Source of the DNA: Thioalkalivibrio sp. ALJ7
GTDB taxonomy: Bacteria > Pseudomonadota > Gammaproteobacteria > Ectothiorhodospirales > Ectothiorhodospiraceae
DNA: 64,000 bases
Assembly: GCF_000376865.1 (NCBI RefSeq)
Contig: NZ_AQXQ01000011.1
Span: 186,001 to 250,000, forward strand
Direction: 5' to 3'
Below are positions 51,185-59,625 of this stretch, piece by piece. The position numbers and the translations under genes are program-made. A model generated the notes under the pieces. The model was not told the origin of the DNA and did no database searches. It saw only the letters and a list, made by a program, of their open reading frames with translations. Position 1 is the first letter of the stretch. Every line of letters starts with the position of its first letter.

Positions 51185-52810
51185 TTAGCTCGCGTCCCCC
51201 CGAGGTTCAGGCTGTAGCGTGCCGTCTTCTAGTGCTCGTCGCAGATAGCTGCGGTCGATCTTGCCGTGTGCCGTGAGGGGTAGGCCTTCGGGGAGCGGCA
51301 CCCAGATTCGGGGTTGCATGTAGCCTGGTAGGGTCTTGCGACACCACCGGCTCAGGTTCGCGGGCGTTACCGATGCCTGGCGAGGTTGGAAGATGACCGC
51401 TACCGCTTCGCCCAGCTCGTCGTCGGGTACGCCCAGCGCGACGGCCTCCACAACGTATGCCGACTCCAGGAGAACGCTTTCCACTTCGGTGGGACTGACT
51501 CGATACCCGGAGGTCTTGATCATGTCGTCGTCGCGTCCGGCGAAATACAAAAGTCCTTGCGCGTCCTGATAGACCCGATCCCCGGACCACACGGCGATCT
51601 CCGAGCGGGGATGCTCCGCGGGTGTTAATGGCCAGGGCCGGAAGCGAGCGGCCGTGGCTTCCGGGTCGTTCCAGTAACCGAGTGCAACGAAGGCCCCTCG
51701 GTGCACCAGCTCGCCTTCCTCTAGCGGATTGCAACGCGAGCCATCGCTGCGGACCACGGCAATCTCGGCATTGGGTACGGCTCGGCCGATGGATGTGGGA
51801 AAGCGGTCCACAAGGTCGGGATCAAGGTAGGTTGAGCGGAAGGCCTCGGTAAGACCGTACATCAGGAACAGTCGGGCATCAGGAGCCTTCTCGCGCAATC
51901 CACGGACCGTTGCTTCGGGCAGATGACCGCCCGTGTTCGTCATCTGCCGTAGGCTGTGGATCAGCCCTTCGGGCCACGACTCTCGCACCAGGGCCTGCCA
52001 GAGAGTGGGTACGCCGGCCAGCGTCGTGGCCCGGAACAGGGCGGCTTCCTGCACGAGTGCGGCCGCGGAAACGTATTCGGTCAGCCGGCAGCAGGCGCCC
52101 GCGTGCAGGCTGGATAGAAGCTGATTCAGACCGTAATCGAAACTGAAGGGCAGTACAGCCATGAGGCGATCGTCTGTGCCCAGTTCAAGGTAAGTCGCCA
52201 CGCTGGCGGCCCCTGCGCGCAGATTGCGATGCGACAGCAGTACACCCTTGGGCGCACCCGTGCTGCCGGATGTGTAAAGGATTGCGACAGGATCGTGATC
52301 GGTGCTTGGTGGGCGTGAAATGACGCGCGCCATAGGAGCAGTGTTCCAGGCCAGGGCGCCGCTGTGTGGCGGATGGTCGGTCGCGCCGTGGTCCACGAGC
52401 AGCACTCGAAACGGCGATTCCGTGAGGTGGCTGGAGTCAGGATCGGGTGTCAGGGCCTCGAGGCGAGCGCTCGATGTCACCAGAAGCCGAGACTCAGAGT
52501 GGCGCAGGATGTGTTCCGCCTGACGCTGGCGAAGGCCGGGATTGACCGGTACAAACAAGGCGCCAACACGACTTGCGGCCAACATGGCGACGACCGCCTC
52601 TGCCCGTTTTTCGAGGTAAACGGCGACCCGGTCTCCGGCGCGGATGCCGCTCTCGACCAACAGCGCGGCGACACGCTCAGTTTCATCGTCGAGTTCGGCA
52701 AACGACCAACAGTCCGAGCCACTCTCCAGAGCTGGGGCGTTCGGGAGGAGGTTGGCTTGGCGGCTGAGTAGGCTGTCGAGTCGGATGTCGGTGCCCAGGT
52801 CGGGTGTCAT
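51185..52810 (-). CDS. Acyl-CoA ligase (AMP-forming), XrtA-associated
   Basis: 541 aa. The AMP-binding motif is AILYTSGSTGAPKGVLLSHR. MYGLTEAFRSTYLDPDLVDR is the diagnostic segment of the exosortase-A ligase family (TIGR03098 type). FAGRDDDMIKTSGYRVSPTE and LPLTAHGKIDRSYLRR supply the hinge and catalytic lysine. It would adenylate a carboxylic or amino acid and load it on CoA or on an ACP such as the one encoded at 23778. It lies 210 bp upstream of the decarboxylase gene; its promoter region is shared with the divergent HPr-rel-A cassette. Confidence 0.92.
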   Translation of the reverse strand: MTPDLGTDIRLDSLLSRQANLLPNAPALESGSDCWSFAELDDETERVAALLVESGIRAGDRVAVYLEKRAEAVVAMLAASRVGALFVPVNPGLRQRQAEHILRHSESRLLVTSSARLEALTPDPDSSHLTESPFRVLLVDHGATDHPPHSGALAWNTAPMARVISRPPSTDHDPVAILYTSGSTGAPKGVLLSHRNLRAGAASVATYLELGTDDRLMAVLPFSFDYGLNQLLSSLHAGACCRLTEYVSAAALVQEAALFRATTLAGVPTLWQALVRESWPEGLIHSLRQMTNTGGHLPEATVRGLREKAPDARLFLMYGLTEAFRSTYLDPDLVDRFPTSIGRAVPNAEIAVVRSDGSRCNPLEEGELVHRGAFVALGYWNDPEATAARFRPWPLTPAEHPRSEIAVWSGDRVYQDAQGLLYFAGRDDDMIKTSGYRVSPTEVESVLLESAYVVEAVALGVPDDELGEAVAVIFQPRQASVTPANLSRWCRKTLPGYMQPRIWVPLPEGLPLTAHGKIDRSYLRRALEDGTLQPEPRGDAS

Positions 52811-52903
52811 GTTTCTTTACGGTTTCCGGGGCTGCGGAGCGGGTAAGAAACTGCGGCGGACAAGCTTCCTTTTAAAACAGTCGGTTGTAGCGTTATCTCG
52901 CTG

Positions 52904-52919
52904 TGGTATCAAACTTGCT
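52904..52919 (+). promoter_or_regulatory. Candidate sigma-54 promoter for the HPr-rel-A cassette
   Basis: TGGTATCAAACTTGCT: TGG, exact 10-base spacing, perfect TTGCT. It sits in a relatively AT-rich stretch. The predicted start near 52930 gives a leader of about 138 nt before ATG 53068. It resembles the site at 18133-18148, which also ends in TTGCT. Confidence 0.6.
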
Positions 52920-53067
52920 TTCCTTCTAGTATCAGTGCGTTCGAACAGTAGGCACGGCCCAGTTCTCGCGCTAGGATGAAACTGAACGTACTTGGAACAA
53001 TGGCATGCGGGACTCGGTGGAACAAGGCGCGATGCGCCGCTCGGCCGAGCATCCCGGAGGTAAGCGA

Positions 53068-53823
53068 ATGAATCACGATCAGCAGCAGGATCCGCGCTCG
53101 GAAGCGCCGCAGGACGCGCTCAATGCGCATGGTCGGACCCGGCGGCGCCTAAGCAAGGCGGCGCTGGGCACTGCGCCGGTGCTGATGACGCTGCATTCAG
53201 CGCCGCTGAAAGCGGCCGGCGCGAACTGCATGCCCTCCGGCTGGGTGTCCGGCAACACCTCCCGCCATGATGAGCCGCAGGAATGCGGTGGACGTACGCC
53301 TGGCTACTGGAGTGGCTCGGCCAACAACAACAGCACGAACCTTAACAGTGCGGCGTTTCAGAACCATCCGACGTGGCGTCAGGCGGTCGAAGAGGGTATC
53401 GCGTTTGCGTCGGATTACGGTTTCCCGGGGATGACGAACGACTATCGCCAGCATGCGGAGTCTGTCGGCCCCGGTAACTCGGGTAAGCCCGGTAAGCCCG
53501 GTAAGCCCGGTAAGCCCGGTAAGTCGGACAACTCGGCGGAGGAGATTCCGCTTACGATGCTCGGGGCGGTAGCGGCCTCCACCAGTGTCCTGGGGCTCAC
53601 AGGTCTCCCGCACGAGCATCAGATCATCCGCTTCGGCGCAGCGGCCTTGCTGAACGCGCGTTATACGCCGGGGTACCCGCTGTCCGAGCAGATGGTGCGG
53701 GACATCGTGACCGACACTCTGGTCGACGGCCACTACATCGCCAACAGCGGCGATCGCCTGGAACCGGAACAGGTGAAAGCCTTCCTCGAAAACACGATGG
53801 ACACGCCGACCTGGGGGCCGTGA
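53068..53823 (+). CDS. Candidate substrate/partner protein of the HPr-rel-A cassette
   Basis: 251 aa from ATG 53068 with an excellent SD (CGGAGGTAAG); ATG 53005 lacks one. N-terminal RTRRRLSKAALGTAPVLMTL has a weak Tat-like look but only R-R-R-L-S-K. ECGGRTPGYWSGSANNNS is a conserved-looking Cys/Trp block. Residues 138-152 are four G-K-P triplets, read from a 9-bp DNA repeat. The second half (NTMDTPTWGP end) is alpha-helical. No family is recognised. It is first in line before the PqqD-like, HprK-like and nucleotidyltransferase genes, so it is a possible modified substrate. Confidence 0.7.
   Translation: MNHDQQQDPRSEAPQDALNAHGRTRRRLSKAALGTAPVLMTLHSAPLKAAGANCMPSGWVSGNTSRHDEPQECGGRTPGYWSGSANNNSTNLNSAAFQNHPTWRQAVEEGIAFASDYGFPGMTNDYRQHAESVGPGNSGKPGKPGKPGKPGKSDNSAEEIPLTMLGAVAASTSVLGLTGLPHEHQIIRFGAAALLNARYTPGYPLSEQMVRDIVTDTLVDGHYIANSGDRLEPEQVKAFLENTMDTPTWGP
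53482..53523 (+). repeat. 9-bp in-frame tandem repeat
   Basis: Four identical GGTAAGCCC units (53482-53517) plus a partial fifth (GGTAAG). Each unit encodes Gly-Lys-Pro, so copy-number changes would alter linker length without a frameshift. Confidence 0.9.
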
Positions 53824-53859
53824 TCGGCCTGACCGCCCTCCTTCGCTTCGGTACAAGCC

Positions 53860-54132
53860 TTGTCCGATAAGCTCCTGGAGTCTTGCGCCAGCGTGCATCT
53901 TCGTCCGTGCGGCGAACAATGGGCTGCGTTCCATACCGGTACGGGGGACACCCATCTCCTGGATCCTGTCGCCGGGGCGATTCTCCAGTGTCTGCAGGAA
54001 AATGGTCCGCTGGTGCTGGCGCAGTTGTCCGACTGTCTTGAGTGGAACGCGGCCGATGCCGGTATCCTTGCCGAATGGCTTGCCGCGCTGCAGCACAATC
54101 GACTGATCCGGGAACGCACGGAGTGCCTCTAG
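53860..54132 (+). CDS. PqqD-like protein of the HPr-rel-A system
   Basis: 90 aa from TTG 53860, 36 bp after the previous gene. GDTHLLDPVAGAILQCLQEN and AEWLAALQHNRLIRER form the winged-helix PqqD/RRE fold used to recognise leader peptides in modified-peptide pathways. In the HPr-rel-A grouping a PqqD-like protein sits next to the HprK-related kinase (family knowledge). The 10 bp overlap with the kinase gene indicates coupling. Confidence 0.8.
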   Translation: MSDKLLESCASVHLRPCGEQWAAFHTGTGDTHLLDPVAGAILQCLQENGPLVLAQLSDCLEWNAADAGILAEWLAALQHNRLIRERTECL

Positions 54133-55049
54133 AGCGTGTTCCTCTGCGCAGCCTGGGGCCTACGGTCGTTCGTCGGCGTCTCGCCGGCGACGGCTTGCTA
54201 CTGGAGACTGGCCCCTTCGTGACGCGGATCCGCAGCCGGATTGCCAGCGTAGCTGAAGGCCTGGCCTCGGTTTACCGCGACTATCCAGTGCACGAGCCGG
54301 GTGCCTTTCACGATTTCGACTGCGAACTGCGCGCCCCGCGTACGCTGCGCCGGTTTTATCACCCCCAGGTGCTCTTCCTGTCCGACCGGCGCAGCGTGTT
54401 CAAGCCGCTTGCCTATCATCAGGCCTATCCGATGCTCGAATGGGGCATGAACTGGTGCATCGCCAGCCTGGTCCAGCATCGCCTCGTCCTGCACGCCGCC
54501 GCCCTCGAGCGGGGTGGTCGCGCGGTGCTGCTGCCCGCACCCCCTGGCTCCGGCAAAAGCACCCTGTGCGCCGCCCTGGCCCACAATGGCTGGCGGCTTC
54601 TGACCGACGAATCCGTACTGCTGGATCTGGATGCCGGAACGGTGTCCGGTCCGGTGCGGCCCGTCAGCCTGAAAAATGTCTCCATCGATGTGATTCGCGG
54701 GTTCTGTCCGGATGCTCGCCTGAATGCGCCGGTCCACGACACACTGAAGGGTACTGTGTCGCACATGTCCCCGCCGCAGGCATCCGTGGAACGTGCGGGG
54801 GAGGTGGCGGAACCAGCCTGGGTCATATTTCCGCAGTATCGCCAAGGGGTACCGGCACGGCTCATCGAACGCAGTCCGGGAGAATGCCTGACCGGACTGA
54901 TTGACAACGCCTTCAACTATGCGGCGCTGGGAACCCGGGCTTTCCATGGTCTGGGTGGGCTGAGCGAACGGGTTCGGTCGTTTGATTTCGTCTACGGCGA
55001 CCTTGACGAGGCGATGGACGTGTTCCAGAGGCTGGCCGATGGACGGTAA
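54123..55049 (+). CDS. HprK-related kinase A
   Basis: 308 aa from GTG 54123. P-loop LPAPPGSGKSTLCAAL at about 137-152; LVLHAAALERGGRAVLLPAP before it and LLTDESVLLDLDAG after it match the HPr kinase/phosphorylase C-domain core. The N-terminal 110 residues are specific to the HprK-rel-A branch. HPr kinases phosphorylate a serine of a partner protein; the partner here is not a PTS HPr and may be the protein encoded at 53068 (inference). Overlaps the nucleotidyltransferase gene by 11 bp. Confidence 0.85.
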   Translation: MPLERVPLRSLGPTVVRRRLAGDGLLLETGPFVTRIRSRIASVAEGLASVYRDYPVHEPGAFHDFDCELRAPRTLRRFYHPQVLFLSDRRSVFKPLAYHQAYPMLEWGMNWCIASLVQHRLVLHAAALERGGRAVLLPAPPGSGKSTLCAALAHNGWRLLTDESVLLDLDAGTVSGPVRPVSLKNVSIDVIRGFCPDARLNAPVHDTLKGTVSHMSPPQASVERAGEVAEPAWVIFPQYRQGVPARLIERSPGECLTGLIDNAFNYAALGTRAFHGLGGLSERVRSFDFVYGDLDEAMDVFQRLADGR

Positions 55050-56157
55050 TCGAGCGCTGTGCCTGGCCCTTGCGCGGCCCGAAAGCATGGCCGAGCGGAC
55101 CGACGGGGAATGGTCCACGATGCTCGCGGCAGCACGCGAGACGTCCCTGCTGGGTGCGCTCTGGCAACGGGCGCGGGAGGCAGGGCTGGAGACGGACCTT
55201 CCAGAGCCAGTTGCATTGCATTTGCAGGGGGCGGCATGGGTAGCGGAACGACGTGCCGAGGCCCTGCGCTGGGAGCTGGAGGAGCTGGGTCGAGGCATGC
55301 TGACGCGAATGGCGCCGCCCGTGTTACTGAAGGGGGCAGCCTACCTGCTGGCGGATCTGCCCAACGCACAGGGACGTCTGGCTAACGATATCGACCTGCT
55401 CTTTCCGGAGGCGGAGATCGAACGGGCAGAGTCACTGCTTTTCTTCGATGGATGGGCGGGGTCGCACCACAACGACTACGATCAGCGCTACTACCGCGAG
55501 TGGATGCACGAGCTGCCCCCTCTGGCCCACCGCCAGCGGGGGACTACACTCGACCTGCACCACAATATCCTGCCGCGCACTTTCCGCGTCCGACCGGATG
55601 CCGGCAGGTTGCGCGAGCAGAGTGTGGCCCTGCCGGCGCCGTGGCGTTTCCGCATGCTGGCGCCAGCACACATGGTGCTGCACGCCATGGTGCACCTGTT
55701 CTCCGAGACCGATTGGGAACGCGGTCTGCGCGACGTTAACGATATCCACGTATTGGTGAACCACTTCGCCGCTCGCGAGGGCGATGGGTTCTGGGAGGCA
55801 CTGCTGGTCGAGGCCGATGCGCTGGAGGTGACGTGGCTGGCGCAGCGGGCACTCTGGTTGTGTGGCCGTCATCTGGGTACGGACATTCCGCCCGAGGTTG
55901 TAAGGCGTCTCGCGGCCTCGCCGCGTGCTCGGCGCATCAACCCGGTGGCACGCTGGATGTTCCATCATGGCAGCCAGACGCGGGCGGCCTCCAGCACACC
56001 GTTGCAGGATGGGACCGCTCGCGGGCTCCTGTTTCTGCGCGGACACTGGCTCAAGATGCCGCCGGGCCTGCTGGTGCGGCACTTGTTCTACAAGGCCTTC
56101 CTCGCCGAAAAGGAAGACGACACGGATGTACAACCCGAACCCGACAAGCACGGGTGA
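55039..56157 (+). CDS. Nucleotidyltransferase-family protein (HPr-rel-A associated)
   Basis: 372 aa from ATG 55039. PPVLLKGAAYLLADLP and RLANDIDLLFPEAEIERAE give the K-G and D-x-D motifs of the NTP_transf_5 family; LDLHHNILPRTFRV supplies the third acidic residue. The C-terminal half is helical. Likely transfers a nucleotide to a protein or small molecule. It closes the four-gene cassette; its stop is followed at once by repeat unit U5. Confidence 0.85.
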   Translation: MDGNRALCLALARPESMAERTDGEWSTMLAAARETSLLGALWQRAREAGLETDLPEPVALHLQGAAWVAERRAEALRWELEELGRGMLTRMAPPVLLKGAAYLLADLPNAQGRLANDIDLLFPEAEIERAESLLFFDGWAGSHHNDYDQRYYREWMHELPPLAHRQRGTTLDLHHNILPRTFRVRPDAGRLREQSVALPAPWRFRMLAPAHMVLHAMVHLFSETDWERGLRDVNDIHVLVNHFAAREGDGFWEALLVEADALEVTWLAQRALWLCGRHLGTDIPPEVVRRLAASPRARRINPVARWMFHHGSQTRAASSTPLQDGTARGLLFLRGHWLKMPPGLLVRHLFYKAFLAEKEDDTDVQPEPDKHG

Positions 56158-56505
56158 GGTCAAGGTCGGCTCACCACGGAGGGCACAGAGGGCCCAGAGG
56201 AGGACCAGGCCAAAGGCCGTTCGCAGGAAGGTGGGAAGGCGGGAAGGAATTCAGATTCGTTGCCAGGGAGCCGGGAGTCTTGGTGACCTCAACCTGAAAT
56301 CGCGATCACCTGCACCCAACCAGGATGCCGACACCGCCGATCGACCGGTCATCGCGAGTGGCGAAGCGACGTGGCGATTTGCAAGGATTACCGCCAGCAT
56401 CCCTCCAGGAGACTGCCGTGCCACGTTCGCAATGACAGCCCCAAAAATTCCAGCCTTTCTTCCGGTCTTCCCATCTTCCTGTAATTCGTCCTTGACCTTG
56501 CGGAG
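56158..56505. repeat. Nested inverted-repeat unit U5
   Basis: Left arm GGTCAAGGTCGG, then CTCACCACGGAGGGCACAGA (56171), and the tag CAGGAAGGTGGGAAGGCGGG. The inner element 56348-56436 has ends GTCATCGCGAG and TTCGCAATGAC with GCGACGTGGCGATT and ACTGCCGTGCCAC. The right side keeps only the tag CTTCCCATCTTCCTGTAA and CTTGACCTTGCGG. It fills the gap between convergent genes. Confidence 0.7.
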
Positions 56506-56507
56506 CG

Positions 56508-57341
56508 TCAGTTGCCGCTTTGGTTGCGGTATTCCTGTAGCAAGGGACGGATTCGGTCGGAGGGGATGGCGTAGCTGATGCCGCTGGGCTGGCCGATGGC
56601 AGCTTCGCGGCCGCCCTGTACGAAGACCTGGTTAATGACGCCGATTACCTCGCCCGAACCCTTGCGGAACAGCGGACTCCCGCTGTTGCCCGGGTAGGCG
56701 GTGGCGTCCAGTTGAAAAACCATCGGCGGATCGTTGCGCAGGGCGCGGATGCGACGTTCATCGAGCTCGGCTGAGCTCCGGGCCGGAATCACCATCGGCG
56801 TGCGTGCGGAGATCGTGGCCCGGTGGGTGGCGGGATAGAGACCCAGGATCATCCCGATGGGGTAGCCGGTGAATGCCACTTCCTCGCCGACGCGGGCCGA
56901 GTCCGATGAGCCGAGGCGAAGAGCTGGTAGCGACGGCGCAGCGATTCGCAACAGAGCCAGGTCGTGATCCACCGAGCGGGCGACGACTTCGGCGTGGTGG
57001 ACCTCTGTGTTGCGGCCCTCCCCGCTGATGACCACCAGACGTTCGCGGCGCTCTTGGTCCAGCGTTTCGGGAATCACATGGTAGTTGGTTACGACCAGTC
57101 GGCCATCGTCGATAACGAAGCCGGTCCCGAGGTAGTCGGCCCGCGGGCTTCGTGTTGGCTGGAAGGTTGCGACTCCGACGACCGAGGGTTTGACCCGATC
57201 AATGGTGTCCGGAAGCCGTTCGGCCGAGGCCGAGGGGGCGCCTAGCGCGAGGGCAGCCGCCATGAGCACCAGCAGGAGGAGTTGATGCCAGGCCCACCGT
57301 CTGGAGTGGATTGTCCTGGGGATGCCGTTTTCGTTCGCCAT
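56508..57341 (-). CDS. Exported trypsin-like serine protease (Deg-like, no PDZ)
   Basis: 277 aa. Signal peptide: LLLLVLMAAALALGAPSASA, cleavage before ERLPD. The catalytic triad is visible: His in VVTNYHVIPE, Asp in SVDHDLALLRI, Ser in YPGNSGSPLFRKG. There is no PDZ domain, so it is a short S1C-type periplasmic protease. Possible roles are envelope quality control or processing of exported proteins of the locus. Neighbours: U5 downstream, purU upstream on the same strand. Confidence 0.9.
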   Translation of the reverse strand: MANENGIPRTIHSRRWAWHQLLLLVLMAAALALGAPSASAERLPDTIDRVKPSVVGVATFQPTRSPRADYLGTGFVIDDGRLVVTNYHVIPETLDQERRERLVVISGEGRNTEVHHAEVVARSVDHDLALLRIAAPSLPALRLGSSDSARVGEEVAFTGYPIGMILGLYPATHRATISARTPMVIPARSSAELDERRIRALRNDPPMVFQLDATAYPGNSGSPLFRKGSGEVIGVINQVFVQGGREAAIGQPSGISYAIPSDRIRPLLQEYRNQSGN

Positions 57342-57490
57342 CTTGGGTCTCCCGTCGCCCGCTTTTGTGATTTGGGCTACCCGCGGAGTCTAGTCCAGGC
57401 GCGTGTCGGCGACGGGTGCGGGCGTGACTTGGATGCCAGTGGCGTCCGGTTCAGCGTTAGTTGGCGGCAGTGAAGCGCTCCCTTCGATGA

Positions 57491-58345
57491 TTAATCGAAG
57501 ACAATGGTCTTGTTGCCGTGGGTGAGGACGCGGCCTTCGAGATGATAGCGCAGGCCGCGGGCGAGGACCCAGCGTTCGACGTCGCGGCCCTTGCGGATGA
57601 GATCCTGCACGCCGTCATCGTGGCGGATGCGGGTGACGTCCTGTTCGATGATCGGCCCGGCGTCGAGGTCCTCGGTGACGTAGTGGCAGGTCGCACCGAT
57701 CAGCTTTACACCACGGGCGAAGGCCTGGTGGTAGGGCCGTGCGCCGACGAACGAGGGCAGGAAGCTGTGGTGGATGTTGAGGATGCGCTCGGGGTACTCA
57801 TCGCACAGAGTCGGCGGCAGGATCTGCATGTAGCGCGCCAGCACGATGGCATCCGGGGCGAGTTCGCCCAGGCGTTGCTGGAGCTGGGCGAACGCGCCCT
57901 CACGGCCCTCTTTGGGTACCGGGATGTGCTCGAACGGGATGCCGTGGCAGGCAGCCAGGGGCTCCAGGTCCCGATGGTTGGAGAGAATGGCCGGGATCTC
58001 CATCTCCAGTTCGCCAGCGCTCCAGCGTGCGAGCAGGTCGCTGAGGCAGTGGGGTTCGCGCGAGACCATCAGCACGACACGGGGCCGGGTGTCTGCCGAA
58101 GCCAGCCACCAGTCCATGCCGAGATCGAGGGCCAGTTCGTCCAGGCGTTCGCGCAAGGCGGGCTCGGCGTCCACGGGCAGCGAGAACACCCAGCGCATGA
58201 AGAACCAGCCGGCCTCGGCGTCGGTGTGCTGGGCTGCCTCGGTGATCCAGCCGTCGGTGTTGGCGATCGCGTTGGCGATGCGCGCAACAATTCCGTGCTG
58301 ATCCGGGCAGCGAATACTCAGCCGAAAACGCGGTCGATCATCCAT
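57491..58345 (-). CDS. purU: Formyltetrahydrofolate deformylase
   Basis: 284 aa, normal family length. N-terminal ACT domain (LSIRCPDQHGIVARIANAIA). Formyl-transferase domain with LMVSREPHCLSDLL, SNHRDLEPLA, HHSFLPSFVGARPYHQAF and TCHYVTEDLDAGPII (catalytic N/H/D set). It hydrolyses 10-formyl-THF to formate and THF. Housekeeping; flanked by a protease gene and repeat unit U6. Confidence 0.96.
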   Translation of the reverse strand: MDDRPRFRLSIRCPDQHGIVARIANAIANTDGWITEAAQHTDAEAGWFFMRWVFSLPVDAEPALRERLDELALDLGMDWWLASADTRPRVVLMVSREPHCLSDLLARWSAGELEMEIPAILSNHRDLEPLAACHGIPFEHIPVPKEGREGAFAQLQQRLGELAPDAIVLARYMQILPPTLCDEYPERILNIHHSFLPSFVGARPYHQAFARGVKLIGATCHYVTEDLDAGPIIEQDVTRIRHDDGVQDLIRKGRDVERWVLARGLRYHLEGRVLTHGNKTIVFD

Positions 58346-58365
58346 GTCGTTTATGTATCCCGAAT

Positions 58366-58620
58366 AAGGTCAAGGGCGGGTTTTACCACGAAGCTCACGA
58401 AGGCACGAAGAAGGGCAAGGGCGGATTAACCACAGAGATCACGGAGGACACGGAGAAAACCAGGGATGGTTTTGTGGGCGGCAGGATTCCGATGAGCGTA
58501 GCGAATCGCGTCCTACCATATAAACCTTTGTCGTCTTTCTCCGTGTCCTCTGTGCACTCTGTGGTGCAATCGTCTTTGACCTTGCCCTTCTTCGTGCCTT
58601 CGTGAGCTTCGTGGTGAACA
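58366..58620. repeat. Nested inverted-repeat unit U6
   Basis: The cleanest unit: outer arms TTTTACCACGAAGCTCACGA (58381) and TTCGTGAGCTTCGTGGTG (58599); inner arms TTAACCACAGAGATCACGGA (58426) and TCCGTGTCCTCTGTGCACTC (58540). The tags GGTCAAGGGCGG and CTTTGACCTTGCCC border them. The core (58465-58530) lacks the GTCAT element seen in U2-U5 and shows GATGAGCGTAGCGAATCGCG instead. It lies between two co-directional genes. Confidence 0.8.
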
Positions 58621-58648
58621 CAAAGCGGCGCCAGGAAAGACGAGGGTG

Positions 58649-59599
58649 TCAGGCGGATTCGCGGCGCAGGCCGGAGGGGATGGAGAAGGTGATGGTCTCT
58701 TCGCGGCCGGAGAGTTCGGAGATGGTTTCGACGCCGTGGCCCTTGAGGAAGTCCAGGACTTCGTTGACCAGGACCTCCGGGGCGGAGGCGCCGGCGGTGA
58801 CGCCGATGCGGCTCTTGCCTTCCAGCCAGGCGGGGTTGATGTCGGCAGCGCCGTCCACCAAGTAGGACTCCACACCCATGCGGGCGCCGATCTCGCTCAG
58901 GCGATTGGAGTTGGAGCTGTTCTTGGAGCCCACTACCAGCAGCAGGTCGCATTGCTTTGCCAGGTCCTTCACCGCGTCCTGGCGATTTTGGGTGGCGTAG
59001 CAGATGTCCATCTTGCGCGGGCCTTCGATCTTCGGGAAGCGCGCGGTGAGGGCATCGATGATCCCGGCGGTGTCGTCCATCGACAGCGTGGTCTGGGAGA
59101 CGAAGGCGAGCCGATCGGGGTTCGTGACCTCGAGGTTTTCGACGTCGGCGATGGTCTCGACCAGCATCATGCGCCCTCCCTGCGAGTCGTCGAACTGGCC
59201 TAATGTGCCTTCGACCTCGGGGTGGCCGGCGTGGCCGATCAATACGACCTCGCGGCCCTCGCGGGCGTAGCGGCCCACCTCCAGGTGGACTTTGGTCACC
59301 AGTGGGCAGGTCGCGTCGAATACCGTCAGCCCGCGCTGCTCGGCCTCTTGCTGCACTCGTTTGGGCACGCCGTGCGCGGAGAAGATGACGACCTGGCCGT
59401 CCGGCACCTCGTTCAGTTCCTCGACGAAGCGCACACCGGCATCGGTCAGGCGCCCGACCACATGGCGGTTGTGCACCACCTCGTGGCGTACGTACAGCGG
59501 CGCGCCGTAAATCTCCAGAGCGCGCTCCACGATCTCGATGGCGCGTTCCACCCCGGCACAGAAACCACGCGGATTGGCGAGCTGGGCCTGCATGCTCAT
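58649..59599 (-). CDS. ispH: 4-hydroxy-3-methylbut-2-enyl diphosphate reductase
   Basis: 316 aa, full length. Iron-sulfur cysteines in [25 protein letters not shown] and [10 protein letters not shown], with [10 protein letters not shown] near the end. Last step of the MEP isoprenoid pathway. ATG 59599 follows AGGAG. It is the last gene of the ribF-ileS-lspA-FKBP-ispH block. Confidence 0.97.
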   Translation of the reverse strand: MSMQAQLANPRGFCAGVERAIEIVERALEIYGAPLYVRHEVVHNRHVVGRLTDAGVRFVEELNEVPDGQVVIFSAHGVPKRVQQEAEQRGLTVFDATCPLVTKVHLEVGRYAREGREVVLIGHAGHPEVEGTLGQFDDSQGGRMMLVETIADVENLEVTNPDRLAFVSQTTLSMDDTAGIIDALTARFPKIEGPRKMDICYATQNRQDAVKDLAKQCDLLLVVGSKNSSNSNRLSEIGARMGVESYLVDGAADINPAWLEGKSRIGVTAGASAPEVLVNEVLDFLKGHGVETISELSGREETITFSIPSGLRRESA

Positions 59600-59625
59600 G
59601 CTGTTCTCCTGCGGTCGTTCGCGAC

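Noticed and set aside
53110-53200. Tat signal peptide on the first HPr-rel-A protein
   Set aside because: Only R-R-R-L-S-K is present, without the full SRRxFLK pattern, and the hydrophobic stretch is short. Left as a weak possibility in the entry.
58395-58952. Plus- and minus-strand ORFs within and around U6
   Set aside because: They read repeat arms (FTTKLTKARRR, HHEAHEGTKK) or the reverse of ispH; no gene features.
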